A DNA stretch of 64,000 nucleotides from an uncultured Clostridia bacterium (GTDB lineage Bacteria > Bacillota > Clostridia > Christensenellales > Borkfalkiaceae), in contig CAKQKE010000005.1 of assembly GCA_934247935.1 (NCBI GenBank), forward strand, positions 1 to 64,000. Reading direction: 5' to 3'. Shown in pieces: positions 41,818 to 50,639 of the stretch. Position 1 is the first letter of the stretch. Each line of letters opens with the position of its first letter. The position numbers and the translations under genes were made by a program. The notes under the pieces are model-generated. The model ran no database searches. It saw nothing but the letters and a program-made list of their open reading frames with translations, and was not told the origin of the DNA.

Positions 41818-43086
41818 TTAAAACGCGCTGTCGCCGAGCATTGTTTCCAAAAGTACCTGAGCGTATACCCTGTGCATATAGTCGTTGGGGTGATTAGAAT
41901 TGGAAGAAGTCGTGTCCTGGAATTTTTTAACCGCAAGCATTTGTTTGTGCACGTCGGTCACGTTGACAACGGCAACTTTTTTGCCCGATTTTTTCCATGA
42001 CGCTTCGCATTTAGCGAGTTCTTCGGGATAATCGTCCTGATAACGGCGTAACGAAGAATTTTGCGAGAAACCCATTTTTTCGTTGGGAATCATACTCAGA
42101 ACGACCGCTATTTCCGCATTCGGGTTTGCTTTCGTGATTGCGTTTACAATTCTTTTAATAGTGTCGCTGAATTCCTTGGGAGCGCGTCCGCCGCCGTCGT
42201 TCATACCGAACGCAACGACGTAAAGGTCGCCTTTTGCGGAAGTGACTTTATTCATAAGGTCTTCGTTTTCATAAGACTGCAAAGAAGTGTTGCCGCTTAC
42301 CGAATAGTTTTCTCTCGTGATTGTCGTGCCGTAAATTTGCTCGAGTCTGTCCATTGCGAGGTCTGCATACATCGGACAATAAGGCTTTCTGTTTACGTAT
42401 TTAAACGCAGTCGACCCCCAGCCGTCGGTGATACTGTCGCCGAAATAAACGACTTTTGCGGCTTGTTTTGCCGAAACTTTGGACATAAAACCGCTGAAAA
42501 CGTCGGCTTTTGCTTGCGGCTTAGTCACTACGTCTGCCTTTTCGTGCGTGTAAGTGACCGATAAACACCACTCGCTCATTCCCTTTGAAGACGTTGTCGT
42601 TTCGGTAACGAGATATGCTCCTTTGGGCGCGTTTGCGGGGAGAGACAAAGAATTGGACTTGTCGTATTCTTCAAAATAATAATTTTCGTATTTTAAATAA
42701 GGTATACTTCCGTTTTCAAGTATTTTCAACTTGCCGTCGGCGGTAATTTCAAAGTCCTGACCTTCGACGTATTTCGTCTGTAAATCCGCGCTTCTTACCG
42801 AAACTACGTTTTTTACCGGATAAAGCAAACTTATGGGTTGAACGACTTTGTTTTCGTCTTCCATGACAAAAGCCGCTTCGCCGTAAGAAACTATTCCGTC
42901 CCAGATGGGAGAAACAAATTTTTGAACGTCGAGTTCGGTTACGTCGTATTTTTCATACGCAGTGTAATCGGGCTTTTCTTCGGTATTCGGCTTGTTGCCG
43001 TTTCCTTTATCTCCGCAAGCGGTCATGCCGCCGAGACACGTTACGCCTAACATGATGCTCATTATAAAACTTACTCCTTTTTTCAT
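41818..43086 (-). CDS. SGNH/GDSL-family esterase, lipoprotein
   Basis: 422 aa with a signal peptide ending in a lipobox (GMTAC near 20-24), so membrane-anchored on the outside. Residues about 40-190 are a beta-rich N-terminal region. The SGNH hydrolase follows: block I VVYFGDSITDGWG near 212-224 (Ser), FGMNDGGGR near 290 (Asn) and a final SNHPNDYMH with the His near 402. Deacetylation of plant or host glycan O-acetyl groups is the likely role in this locus, inferred from context. GAGAGG lies 9 nt before the ATG. Confidence 0.82.
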   Translation of the reverse strand: MKKGVSFIMSIMLGVTCLGGMTACGDKGNGNKPNTEEKPDYTAYEKYDVTELDVQKFVSPIWDGIVSYGEAAFVMEDENKVVQPISLLYPVKNVVSVRSADLQTKYVEGQDFEITADGKLKILENGSIPYLKYENYYFEEYDKSNSLSLPANAPKGAYLVTETTTSSKGMSEWCLSVTYTHEKADVVTKPQAKADVFSGFMSKVSAKQAAKVVYFGDSITDGWGSTAFKYVNRKPYCPMYADLAMDRLEQIYGTTITRENYSVSGNTSLQSYENEDLMNKVTSAKGDLYVVAFGMNDGGGRAPKEFSDTIKRIVNAITKANPNAEIAVVLSMIPNEKMGFSQNSSLRRYQDDYPEELAKCEASWKKSGKKVAVVNVTDVHKQMLAVKKFQDTTSSNSNHPNDYMHRVYAQVLLETMLGDSAF

Positions 43087-43181
43087 GATTTTTTCCTCTC
43101 AAGATTTATTATATATCATTTTGCTTCGCCTTGCACGCATTTTATCTGAAAAATCGCTTTTTTCGATTTGGCGGCAGACGA

Positions 43182-45293
43182 TCATTCTTTTTCCAATACG
43201 GTTATACAAGCGGCGAGATTTTTATCGCCGAAGTCGACTGTGAGTTTTCCTCCCGTAAGCACGCCTTTTACGTTTCCGTATTCTGCGGCTATTTTATAGC
43301 CGTTTACGTCAAATTCGGCAGTTTTGCCGCCGCCGAAACACATTGCGTAACACAAAAGTTTTTTGCCGTCTTTACTTTTCCTGACAAGTTTTATCGCGCC
43401 GCGCGGATTCAACAAAGATTTAACTTCGTCGGTGTCGATAAGCAAAGTTTCGCCGTCTTTTATCGTGCTTTTAAGTTTGGAATAAAATTCGACGCCTTGC
43501 TTTACTACGGCGTATTTTTCTTGGTCGATTTCGGTGAGTTTACCCGCAAGACAAACACGACCGAGCATGGCTTTTACCATTGTGAAATAAACCTCGTCCA
43601 AATCGTGCTTCGGCAAAATGCTCGCCCAGATTTGCAAGGTTCGCGGTTGCATTACCCTTTGTAATTCCATCGCAATCACTGCGCCGGACGGGTTTTCGTG
43701 AGCGTCGGAAAACGAAACCATGCTGCCCAAAGTGGAAAACAGCGGTTCGTGACGCATACCGCCCGAAGAACAAACTTCCATTACAAGTCCGTCTACGCCG
43801 TCACGAAGTTTTTTATAAAACTTTATTACTTTTTCGATGTGCTGCCTTAAACCTTCGGCTTCGCTTTCCGCTCCGCTTACGCCGTAACCGATATTTTCGT
43901 TGTAGTCAATTTTAATATAATTCAATTTGTTTTCGTTGAGTGCGTCGATTACTTTTTTAGTGAGATAATCGTTTACTTCCGCTACGCGGAAATCTAAAAA
44001 GAATCTGCCGCCCCTGTCCAAAACTATGCCGTCTTGTTTTATAAGCCAATCCTGCTTTTTCATAAGCGAAGAATTAGACGTTACGCTTTCAAATTCGTAC
44101 CACACGCCCGCGGCTTTGTACCCCTCTTTGCGGGTTTCGTTTGAAAATTCTATAAGTCCGTTTGGGAATTTATAATCGCAAGGCTCCCATTCGCCCAAAG
44201 AGTCGCAATTGTTGTAACAGAACCAACCCGCGTCGAGCACGAAATATTCCGCGCCGAGCGATTTTGCGACTTTTAATTGCGGCCTTACGTTTTCCATTGT
44301 GGGATTGCCCCAACTTGTGAGATATTCGTTGTATATAACGGGTAAAGATTTTTCGCTTTCGGGTATTTTATAAATGGTGTCGTGATATCTCGTGAGAGCC
44401 GCGCACGCATTGTCTAAATTGCCGTTTACTACCGTGAAATACGCCTTGTGAGTGCGGAAAACATCGCCTTTTTTCAAGTTTTTGCGCCAATGTCCGTATA
44501 AATAATCGGCTTGACCGCCCGCTATGGTTATGTCCTGATAACGATGCATAGCCTCGATTTGCCACGACGAGGGGGCTTCGACCTGTACCGCCCAAGTTAC
44601 GCCGTTTTCGATGTCTTCTATGCCGATAAACGGGATATATCCCCTTGCCGGCATGCTGCCGAGCGTGCCGAACCTTTCAAGCCTTGCGCCGAGCGTAGAC
44701 CAGGAATTTTCAAAATTGTAATTACTTAAAGGAATACTCTCTTTTCTGCCCTCTCCCGACCAGTTGCTGTGCAAACGATGCAAAACGATTTTTTCGGGAT
44801 TGTTGTTTTCGGAAAGCGGCGTGATTGAATTTATAACGAAGGTAGGCGCGTATTCGATTACCGTATCTTCGCCTTTATTTTCTATTTCAACGTACATTTC
44901 GGCGGCTTTATATCCTTTTTTTTGCGCCACGGTGTGTTTTACGTGCAAACCGTCGTCCGTTTTGAAATATGTGTCTATACGCCTTTCGTCGTCGCTTTCG
45001 CTGAACTTACAATCGTAAAATTTAAGCGCGTAAGCCGTTGTTCGGTCAAGCATAGTCGCGCCCACGGTGAAGTCCCTTTGGGATTTGTCGTGAATTCTCG
45101 AAACTTGAACCATCGGCTCGAAATAATGTTTGTCGTCGGTTTTTAAACACGATTTGTATAGTCTGCTTTCTTTGATATCGGCAACTTTATCATCCGGAAC
45201 GCAAGTGAAAGTCATTGTGCCGTTTACTTGCGTGTATACCACGGCAATACCGTCGAGTTTAAACACCGAAACGTTGTTTTTTGTCAATTCCAT
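43182..45293 (-). CDS. GH36-type alpha-galactosidase
   Basis: 703 aa without a signal peptide. N-terminal beta-sandwich (1-300), then a TIM barrel with VLDAGWFCYN near 352 and the nucleophile segment NYIKIDYNEN (Asp463). The following CSSGGMR (508-514) and SFSDAHEN (acid/base Asp530) match clan GH-D enzymes that retain configuration. Expected to remove terminal alpha-galactose from oligosaccharides in the cytoplasm. The usual KWDMN nucleophile reads KIDYN, so it is a divergent member and another GH36/GH27-like specificity is possible. AAAGGT precedes the ATG. Confidence 0.82.
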   Translation of the reverse strand: MELTKNNVSVFKLDGIAVVYTQVNGTMTFTCVPDDKVADIKESRLYKSCLKTDDKHYFEPMVQVSRIHDKSQRDFTVGATMLDRTTAYALKFYDCKFSESDDERRIDTYFKTDDGLHVKHTVAQKKGYKAAEMYVEIENKGEDTVIEYAPTFVINSITPLSENNNPEKIVLHRLHSNWSGEGRKESIPLSNYNFENSWSTLGARLERFGTLGSMPARGYIPFIGIEDIENGVTWAVQVEAPSSWQIEAMHRYQDITIAGGQADYLYGHWRKNLKKGDVFRTHKAYFTVVNGNLDNACAALTRYHDTIYKIPESEKSLPVIYNEYLTSWGNPTMENVRPQLKVAKSLGAEYFVLDAGWFCYNNCDSLGEWEPCDYKFPNGLIEFSNETRKEGYKAAGVWYEFESVTSNSSLMKKQDWLIKQDGIVLDRGGRFFLDFRVAEVNDYLTKKVIDALNENKLNYIKIDYNENIGYGVSGAESEAEGLRQHIEKVIKFYKKLRDGVDGLVMEVCSSGGMRHEPLFSTLGSMVSFSDAHENPSGAVIAMELQRVMQPRTLQIWASILPKHDLDEVYFTMVKAMLGRVCLAGKLTEIDQEKYAVVKQGVEFYSKLKSTIKDGETLLIDTDEVKSLLNPRGAIKLVRKSKDGKKLLCYAMCFGGGKTAEFDVNGYKIAAEYGNVKGVLTGGKLTVDFGDKNLAACITVLEKE

Positions 45294-45388
45294 AGTGGTT
45301 TTACCTTTAATTTTTTTAAATGTGTTTTTACATTAAGAATAAAGCAATTTATCGGTCGGAATAAACCGCCGTTTTATGTCTGACGCCA

Positions 45389-47059
45389 TCAATACTTTCC
45401 TAAGAATATATGGTTTTGCGGTTTATATGCCGAATTTAAAATTACAAACTCGGTCATATACGACGATTTGTCGTAAATGTTGTCGGCGGTGAGTTTTACG
45501 CCGTTCCTGTATAGTCCGTCCAAATAAAAATCACCGAAAGTGCCGTTTGCCGTGATGTTTCTTTCCCACAGACGGAACATATAACCCGAAACGTTTTTTG
45601 CAACGATGTTTTTAAAATAAATTTTGTCGATGATTTCGCCCTCTTCTTCAAGACCGATATTTATCACTGCCTGACTGTCGCAACGGTAAATTTCGATATC
45701 CTCGAAATATACGTTTTTGACCGAATAGTTGTGGTCGCCGAGACGAACTTCTATCGCGCCGAGTTTTTTATGCCAAGTCGCCATGGCAAAACCCACGCTG
45801 CAATTTTTGAAATATACATCCTGTACGTCGTGGTTGGTTTCCCACACTACCCCGTAACCGAGACCTTTGTCGAGCCAGCAATCGTTGTCGTAATAAGTCA
45901 CGTTTTTGGTGTAACCGTTCTGAGAAGTGGACTTTGTCTCCATCGCGTCGTCGCCCGTACGGACAAAACATTTCGTCACGTAAGAATCACGACAGTCGGA
46001 AAGCATTATTCCGTCGGAATAAGTGCGGTAACCATAAAGCATTATGCCCTCTATGTATACCTTTTCGCAATCGGTAAAACAAAGCGTCCAACTGTTGCCG
46101 TTTATGGAGACAATGTCCTCCACGACGAAATTTTTACAATTATAAAAGCCGAAAACGCCTTTTTTATTGTACGTGCCCGCAGTGAGGTTTGCGCCGTCGT
46201 TTGCCGAAAAGTCGATGACTCCGTGACCGAAAAGTTTTATATTTTCGCCGCCGATGCACTCGAAAACCCTTAGATATTCGCCCTTGCCGTCTTCGTCAGC
46301 CTCGGGATAGGCTTCGAGATATGCCCCGTCTTCGAGATAAACCCACGAATTCGTGGCAATGTTTACCGAAGAAATGAGGTGCCTGCCGCGTTTAAACACG
46401 TAAACGGTGTTGCTGTTTGTAAAAGTAGTGTCGGCAACGCTGTGTCTGCCGGGATTTATTTCTTGCGTAGCCCAGCCTTCGGGAACGTTGAATTCGTCTT
46501 TTTCGTATAAATACACGGTTACGCCTTCGGCGTTTGTATTGTTGAAACCGAAAGTAAACGAACCGTAATCGTTGAGTTTCGCGCTTACCGTATCGCCCGT
46601 TATAGTCGCTTTTATTCCGCGTTTTTCGGGTAAAACAACAACCGACGGATTGCGCTCGTATAAAGACATGTTAGCCTCTTTTGCCGTGAGAACGACGTCG
46701 AGACTGAATTTTTTGTTTTTATCTCGTTTTTCGACGATTACGCTTGCAAAAGAGTGTATGCCTTGTCCGCACCTTGTGGCGTAAAGAGGAATTTGCACCC
46801 CGTCAACGGTCAAAGTGAAATACGGACTGATTATAATTCCGTTGTCTACCGGGGCGTTGTTACTCGTTGCGCCCACACTGACTTCGGAAGCGTATAAATC
46901 GGGGTCTTCAATTTCTACGACGTCGTCATACTCTATTCCGTTTATGTTGCATTTTGTATAACTTTCGCCGTCGTGGTTTCCGTTTGTTTTTCCGCAACCC
47001 GCGCTAAACAATATAAAAAGCGACGTTATTGCGGTCAACAATATACTCAACTTTTTCAT
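45389..47059 (-). CDS. parallel beta-helix glycoside hydrolase lipoprotein (copy 1)
   Basis: 556 aa. Signal peptide with lipobox (FSAGC, Cys22). Residues about 35-200 form a beta-sandwich-like N-terminal region, and the parallel beta-helix follows from about 210 to 520. In the helix, D349 (TYSDGIML) and D370-D371 (VRTGDDAMETKS) are spaced 21 residues apart, as the catalytic Asps of GH28 and GH49 (clan GH-N) are. The GHG and RIK motifs of classic polygalacturonases are not evident. N-terminal sandwich plus helix recalls GH49. The closest relative is copy 2. Surface-anchored polysaccharide hydrolase is the likely role; the substrate is unproven. Confidence 0.72.
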   Translation of the reverse strand: MKKLSILLTAITSLFILFSAGCGKTNGNHDGESYTKCNINGIEYDDVVEIEDPDLYASEVSVGATSNNAPVDNGIIISPYFTLTVDGVQIPLYATRCGQGIHSFASVIVEKRDKNKKFSLDVVLTAKEANMSLYERNPSVVVLPEKRGIKATITGDTVSAKLNDYGSFTFGFNNTNAEGVTVYLYEKDEFNVPEGWATQEINPGRHSVADTTFTNSNTVYVFKRGRHLISSVNIATNSWVYLEDGAYLEAYPEADEDGKGEYLRVFECIGGENIKLFGHGVIDFSANDGANLTAGTYNKKGVFGFYNCKNFVVEDIVSINGNSWTLCFTDCEKVYIEGIMLYGYRTYSDGIMLSDCRDSYVTKCFVRTGDDAMETKSTSQNGYTKNVTYYDNDCWLDKGLGYGVVWETNHDVQDVYFKNCSVGFAMATWHKKLGAIEVRLGDHNYSVKNVYFEDIEIYRCDSQAVINIGLEEEGEIIDKIYFKNIVAKNVSGYMFRLWERNITANGTFGDFYLDGLYRNGVKLTADNIYDKSSYMTEFVILNSAYKPQNHIFLGKY

Positions 47060-47106
47060 TTTTTACCTCATATTTATGCGTTTTTAATTTGTTTTTTAGT
47101 TTTTCG

Positions 47107-47137
47107 GGCGGTTTAACGCATTTTAAGTTAAACCGCC
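47107..47137. terminator. stem-loop between beta-helix copies 1 and 2
   Basis: GGCGGTTTAAC pairs with GTTAAACCGCC (11 bp) over a 9-nt loop, 16 nt after the stop of copy 2. No U tract on the minus strand, so it may stabilise or partly attenuate the message. Confidence 0.45.
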
Positions 47138-47152
47138 GGATTTTATTACTTA

Positions 47153-48814
47153 TTATCCCTGCACGAAAACGTGTTCTTCGGGTTTCCACTTGGTGTTGAA
47201 AATTTTGAAATTGCTCATATAAGAATCGGCGGAGAAAATGTTGTCTTTAGTGAGTTTTACGCCGTTTCTGTATAAGTTTTCCAAATAGAAATTACCTAAA
47301 ATAGCGTCCTTATTTTCAAGATCTCTGTCATAAGCCCTGAACATGTAGCCCGCAACGTTGGTCGCTTTTATGTTTTTAAAGTGAATGTTGTCTATCGTTT
47401 TTCCTCTTTCGGTAAGTCCCACGTTGATTACCGCGTTACTTTCGCAACGATAAACCTCGATATCTTCAAAATACACGTCGGTAACCGAATAATAATGGTC
47501 GCCGAGTTGAATCGCGAGCGCGCCGAGTCTTTCGTGCCAGTTTGACAGTGCAAAACCTACGCTGCAATTTTTGAAATATACGTTTTTGACGTCGTTGTTG
47601 GTCTCCCAGATTACACCGTAACCTATGCCCTTATCCGTCCAGCAGTCGTTGTCGTAATAAGTTACGTTTAACGTGCGGCTACCCGCCGAAGTGGACTTGG
47701 TTTCCATTGCGTCGTCGCCCGTACGCACGAAACATTTTGTAACGTAAGAGTCCTGACAGTCGGAAAGCATTATTCCGTCCGAATAAGTGCGGTAACCGTA
47801 AAGCATTACGCCTTCGATATAAACGTTTTTACAAGCGGTAAAGCAAAGAGTCCAACTGTTGCTGTTTATGGAAATTATGTCTTCGACGACAAAATTATCC
47901 GAACTTGTGAAACTGAGCGTTCCTTTTAACGACGCTCCGTCAGAAGGAAGCACCGCGCCCGCGTCTGCCGAAAAGTCGATTAAGCCGTGACCGGAAATTT
48001 TTATATTGTTAACCCCGTAACTCTTGAATACCGACTCGAACGCACCCTCGCCGTTTTCGTCGTTTCCGGGATATGCCTCGAGATATGCTCCGTCTTCAAA
48101 ATACACCCAGATATCGGACGCCTTGATTTGCACGGAAGAAACGAGATGCCTGCCGCTTTTGAATACGTAAACGGTGTTTGCTTTTGCAAGAGTTGTGTCG
48201 GCGACGTTGTGTTTGCCCGGTTCGATTTCTTGCCTGGTGTAACCTTCGGGTACAACAAGTTCATCTTTTTCGTATACGTATACGGTCAAACCTTCGCTTG
48301 ACGCCCTGTTGAAAGCAAACGTGAACGAACCGAAGTCGTTGAGTTTTGCTTTTACCGTATCGCCCTTAATAGTGGCGGTAACTCCGCGTTTTTCTGGCAA
48401 TACCACAACCGACGGGTTGCGCTCGTATAAAGACATATTTGCCTCTCTTGCGGTAAGCACCACGTCAAGGCTGAATTTTTTGTCTTTTTCTTGTTTTTCT
48501 ACAACTACGCACGCAAACGAGTGCAAATTGTGACCGCATCTCGTGGAATAAACGGGAATATCTACGCCGTCAACCGTCATGGTAAAGTACGGCGAAACGA
48601 TTATTCCGTTGTCAACGGGCTGATTGTCCTTGATTTCGGAATAATACAAATCGGGGTCGTCTAAATCTTCGATTTGGTCGTACTCTATTCCTTTTATATT
48701 GCATTTTGTATAAGTTTCTTTGGGTTTTCCGTTGTTTTTATCTTTGCCGCAACCTATGCCGAAAAGCAAAGTAAGCGACAATATAACGGTCAGAAGTATA
48801 CTTAATCTTTTCAT
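47153..48814 (-). CDS. parallel beta-helix glycoside hydrolase lipoprotein (copy 2)
   Basis: 553 aa, the nearest relative of copy 1 throughout (shared MSLYERNPSVVVLPEKRG near 129-146, and YRTYSDGIMLSDC). Lipobox FGIGC (Cys22). Catalytic Asps D346, D367 and D368. Both genes also share the leader GAGGTAAAAAATGAAAA, so this pair is the most recent duplication in the array. N-terminal sandwich-like region to about 205, beta-helix after it. Expected to act outside the cell on a glycan related to that of copy 1, perhaps with a shifted subsite specificity. Confidence 0.72.
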   Translation of the reverse strand: MKRLSILLTVILSLTLLFGIGCGKDKNNGKPKETYTKCNIKGIEYDQIEDLDDPDLYYSEIKDNQPVDNGIIVSPYFTMTVDGVDIPVYSTRCGHNLHSFACVVVEKQEKDKKFSLDVVLTAREANMSLYERNPSVVVLPEKRGVTATIKGDTVKAKLNDFGSFTFAFNRASSEGLTVYVYEKDELVVPEGYTRQEIEPGKHNVADTTLAKANTVYVFKSGRHLVSSVQIKASDIWVYFEDGAYLEAYPGNDENGEGAFESVFKSYGVNNIKISGHGLIDFSADAGAVLPSDGASLKGTLSFTSSDNFVVEDIISINSNSWTLCFTACKNVYIEGVMLYGYRTYSDGIMLSDCQDSYVTKCFVRTGDDAMETKSTSAGSRTLNVTYYDNDCWTDKGIGYGVIWETNNDVKNVYFKNCSVGFALSNWHERLGALAIQLGDHYYSVTDVYFEDIEVYRCESNAVINVGLTERGKTIDNIHFKNIKATNVAGYMFRAYDRDLENKDAILGNFYLENLYRNGVKLTKDNIFSADSYMSNFKIFNTKWKPEEHVFVQG

Positions 48815-48825
48815 TTTTTACCTCA

Positions 48826-50499
48826 TTAAACCGAAGGATTCGTATTTACTTTTACTGCGCTTTTAAGGAATTTAAAGCCGTCGTCAAGCGCAACGTTTTT
48901 GTAGTCGTCGATATTGTCGGCAGTGATTGCCACGCCAGCAAAATTGATATTATCGAGATATAATCCGCTGATTTTGCAGTTGGATACGGGTACGTCTTCT
49001 CCCTTTCTCATTACTACGCTTAAACAATAAACGTCTCTTTGAGTTTTTCTCGCGTATTTTAAGGTGACGTTTTTGAAATAAATATTTTTAATAGTTCCGC
49101 CTTCGTTTGCGTTTACGGCACGGTTGTATACACTTAAAAGAGCGCAAGAAGCGGAATATACTTCTATATCTTCAAAGTGAATATTGCTCCACGTGCTGTT
49201 TTTGTTTGAACCCATTTGCATTGTGCAGCAACCTAAATGTTCGCTCCATGCAGCCTGCGCAAAACCTACCGAGTTGTTTCTGAAATATACGTCGCCCGCG
49301 TTGTGAATGGCCTCGTAAATCAAGCCGTAAGCGATGCCTTTATCGGTCCATACGCAGTTGTTTTCGTATACTATATTTTTTGTGTAACAATCTTCGGCGT
49401 CGATTTTGGCAAACGACTTAACTTCTATCGCGTCGTCGCCCGTGCGCACGAAATTGTCTGTTGCCGTGCTGTCCTGACAGTCGGAAATCATTATTCCGTC
49501 GGAGAAAGTGCGATAACTGAAGAACATACAACGGGTAATTTTTATGTTTTTGGAATAATCGGCACACATTGTCCAGTTGTGAGAATTTATGGTGATGATA
49601 CCTTCGACCTCGACGTTGTTTGCTCTGTTTATAGAGTACGCGCTTTTTGTCTTCGATTCGCCGCCGAGACATTTAGAATAATCGAAAATAGCGCGACCGA
49701 GCACTTTTGTGTTTTTCGTGTTGTTGAGAAGCAACGTCGCATAATAATCGCGATCGAATGCCTCGTATACCCTTATGTAAACGCCTCTTTCAAAGTATAA
49801 AATACTGTTTGACGGCACGCTTATGGAAGTAATATCGTATACGCCCGATTTAAAGTTGTATACCGTGTTTTCGTCGGTAAACGTGGTGTCTTCCCTTTCG
49901 TAAGTGCCCGGTTCGATATCTACTTTGTTGTATCCTGCGGGAATTTTAAGCGTGGAAAGCGGCGCAACGTATAAAGTGAGCGCTTTGTCTGGATCTTCGT
50001 TGAAAACAAACGAGTAACTGCCGTACTTGTGCAACGTGCAAGTAGCGGTCGAGTCGGCAAACTGCGTTTGCACGCCGAGTTTTTCGGGGAGAACCGTTAC
50101 CGTTTCTTTTGAATTGTCGAGTATTTTTAAAGATACGTCGAGATTAAATTCGCCGTCGGGGGCTTTGGTGTCGATATCGACCCACGCGAACGAGTGAACG
50201 TTTTTACCGCATCTCGCCGAATATACTTCGACGTTTTTGCCACCCACGGTAAGTTTGTGCCAAATGCCCTTTACAAAGCCGTAATCCTTTGGAAGGTCGT
50301 CTCTGTTTTCTTCAAGGAAAGCGTCCATGTCTTTTCTTGAATTGACTTGCTCGTACGCAACGGGCGTAACGGTGCAGGTCGGGTCAACCTTTGGCGGTTC
50401 GCTGTCGTTTCCGCCTTGATTGCCTCCGCCACCGCAAGATATTGCGAATATCGAAGAAAAACATAAGCAAATAAGCAAAATTTTCCTGATAACTTTCAT
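48826..50499 (-). CDS. parallel beta-helix glycoside hydrolase lipoprotein (copy 3)
   Basis: 557 aa, more divergent than copies 1 and 2. Lipobox FAISC (Cys22), then a Gly-rich spacer. Catalytic Asps are D334 (TFSDGIMISDC) and D355-D356 (VRTGDDAIEVKS), still 21 apart. The loops around NNSVGFAQAAWSEHLGCC differ from copies 1-2 and resemble copy 4. AAGGGAG precedes the ATG. It starts about 140 nt after copy 4. Divergence suggests a different linkage or substituent preference; that is inference. Confidence 0.7.
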   Translation of the reverse strand: MKVIRKILLICLCFSSIFAISCGGGGNQGGNDSEPPKVDPTCTVTPVAYEQVNSRKDMDAFLEENRDDLPKDYGFVKGIWHKLTVGGKNVEVYSARCGKNVHSFAWVDIDTKAPDGEFNLDVSLKILDNSKETVTVLPEKLGVQTQFADSTATCTLHKYGSYSFVFNEDPDKALTLYVAPLSTLKIPAGYNKVDIEPGTYEREDTTFTDENTVYNFKSGVYDITSISVPSNSILYFERGVYIRVYEAFDRDYYATLLLNNTKNTKVLGRAIFDYSKCLGGESKTKSAYSINRANNVEVEGIITINSHNWTMCADYSKNIKITRCMFFSYRTFSDGIMISDCQDSTATDNFVRTGDDAIEVKSFAKIDAEDCYTKNIVYENNCVWTDKGIAYGLIYEAIHNAGDVYFRNNSVGFAQAAWSEHLGCCTMQMGSNKNSTWSNIHFEDIEVYSASCALLSVYNRAVNANEGGTIKNIYFKNVTLKYARKTQRDVYCLSVVMRKGEDVPVSNCKISGLYLDNINFAGVAITADNIDDYKNVALDDGFKFLKSAVKVNTNPSV

Positions 50500-50639
50500 A
50501 TAATTTTCTCCCTTTATATTTTTAATTTTTTCCTTTGTCGTTTTCTGCTGTTAAAGTTTACTAATTTCGTCGGAACGCCGTCGCATCGATCGTTTTTCAG
50601 ACGTATTTGCTACGTAAAATGCGTTTGCGTCTGCGAAAT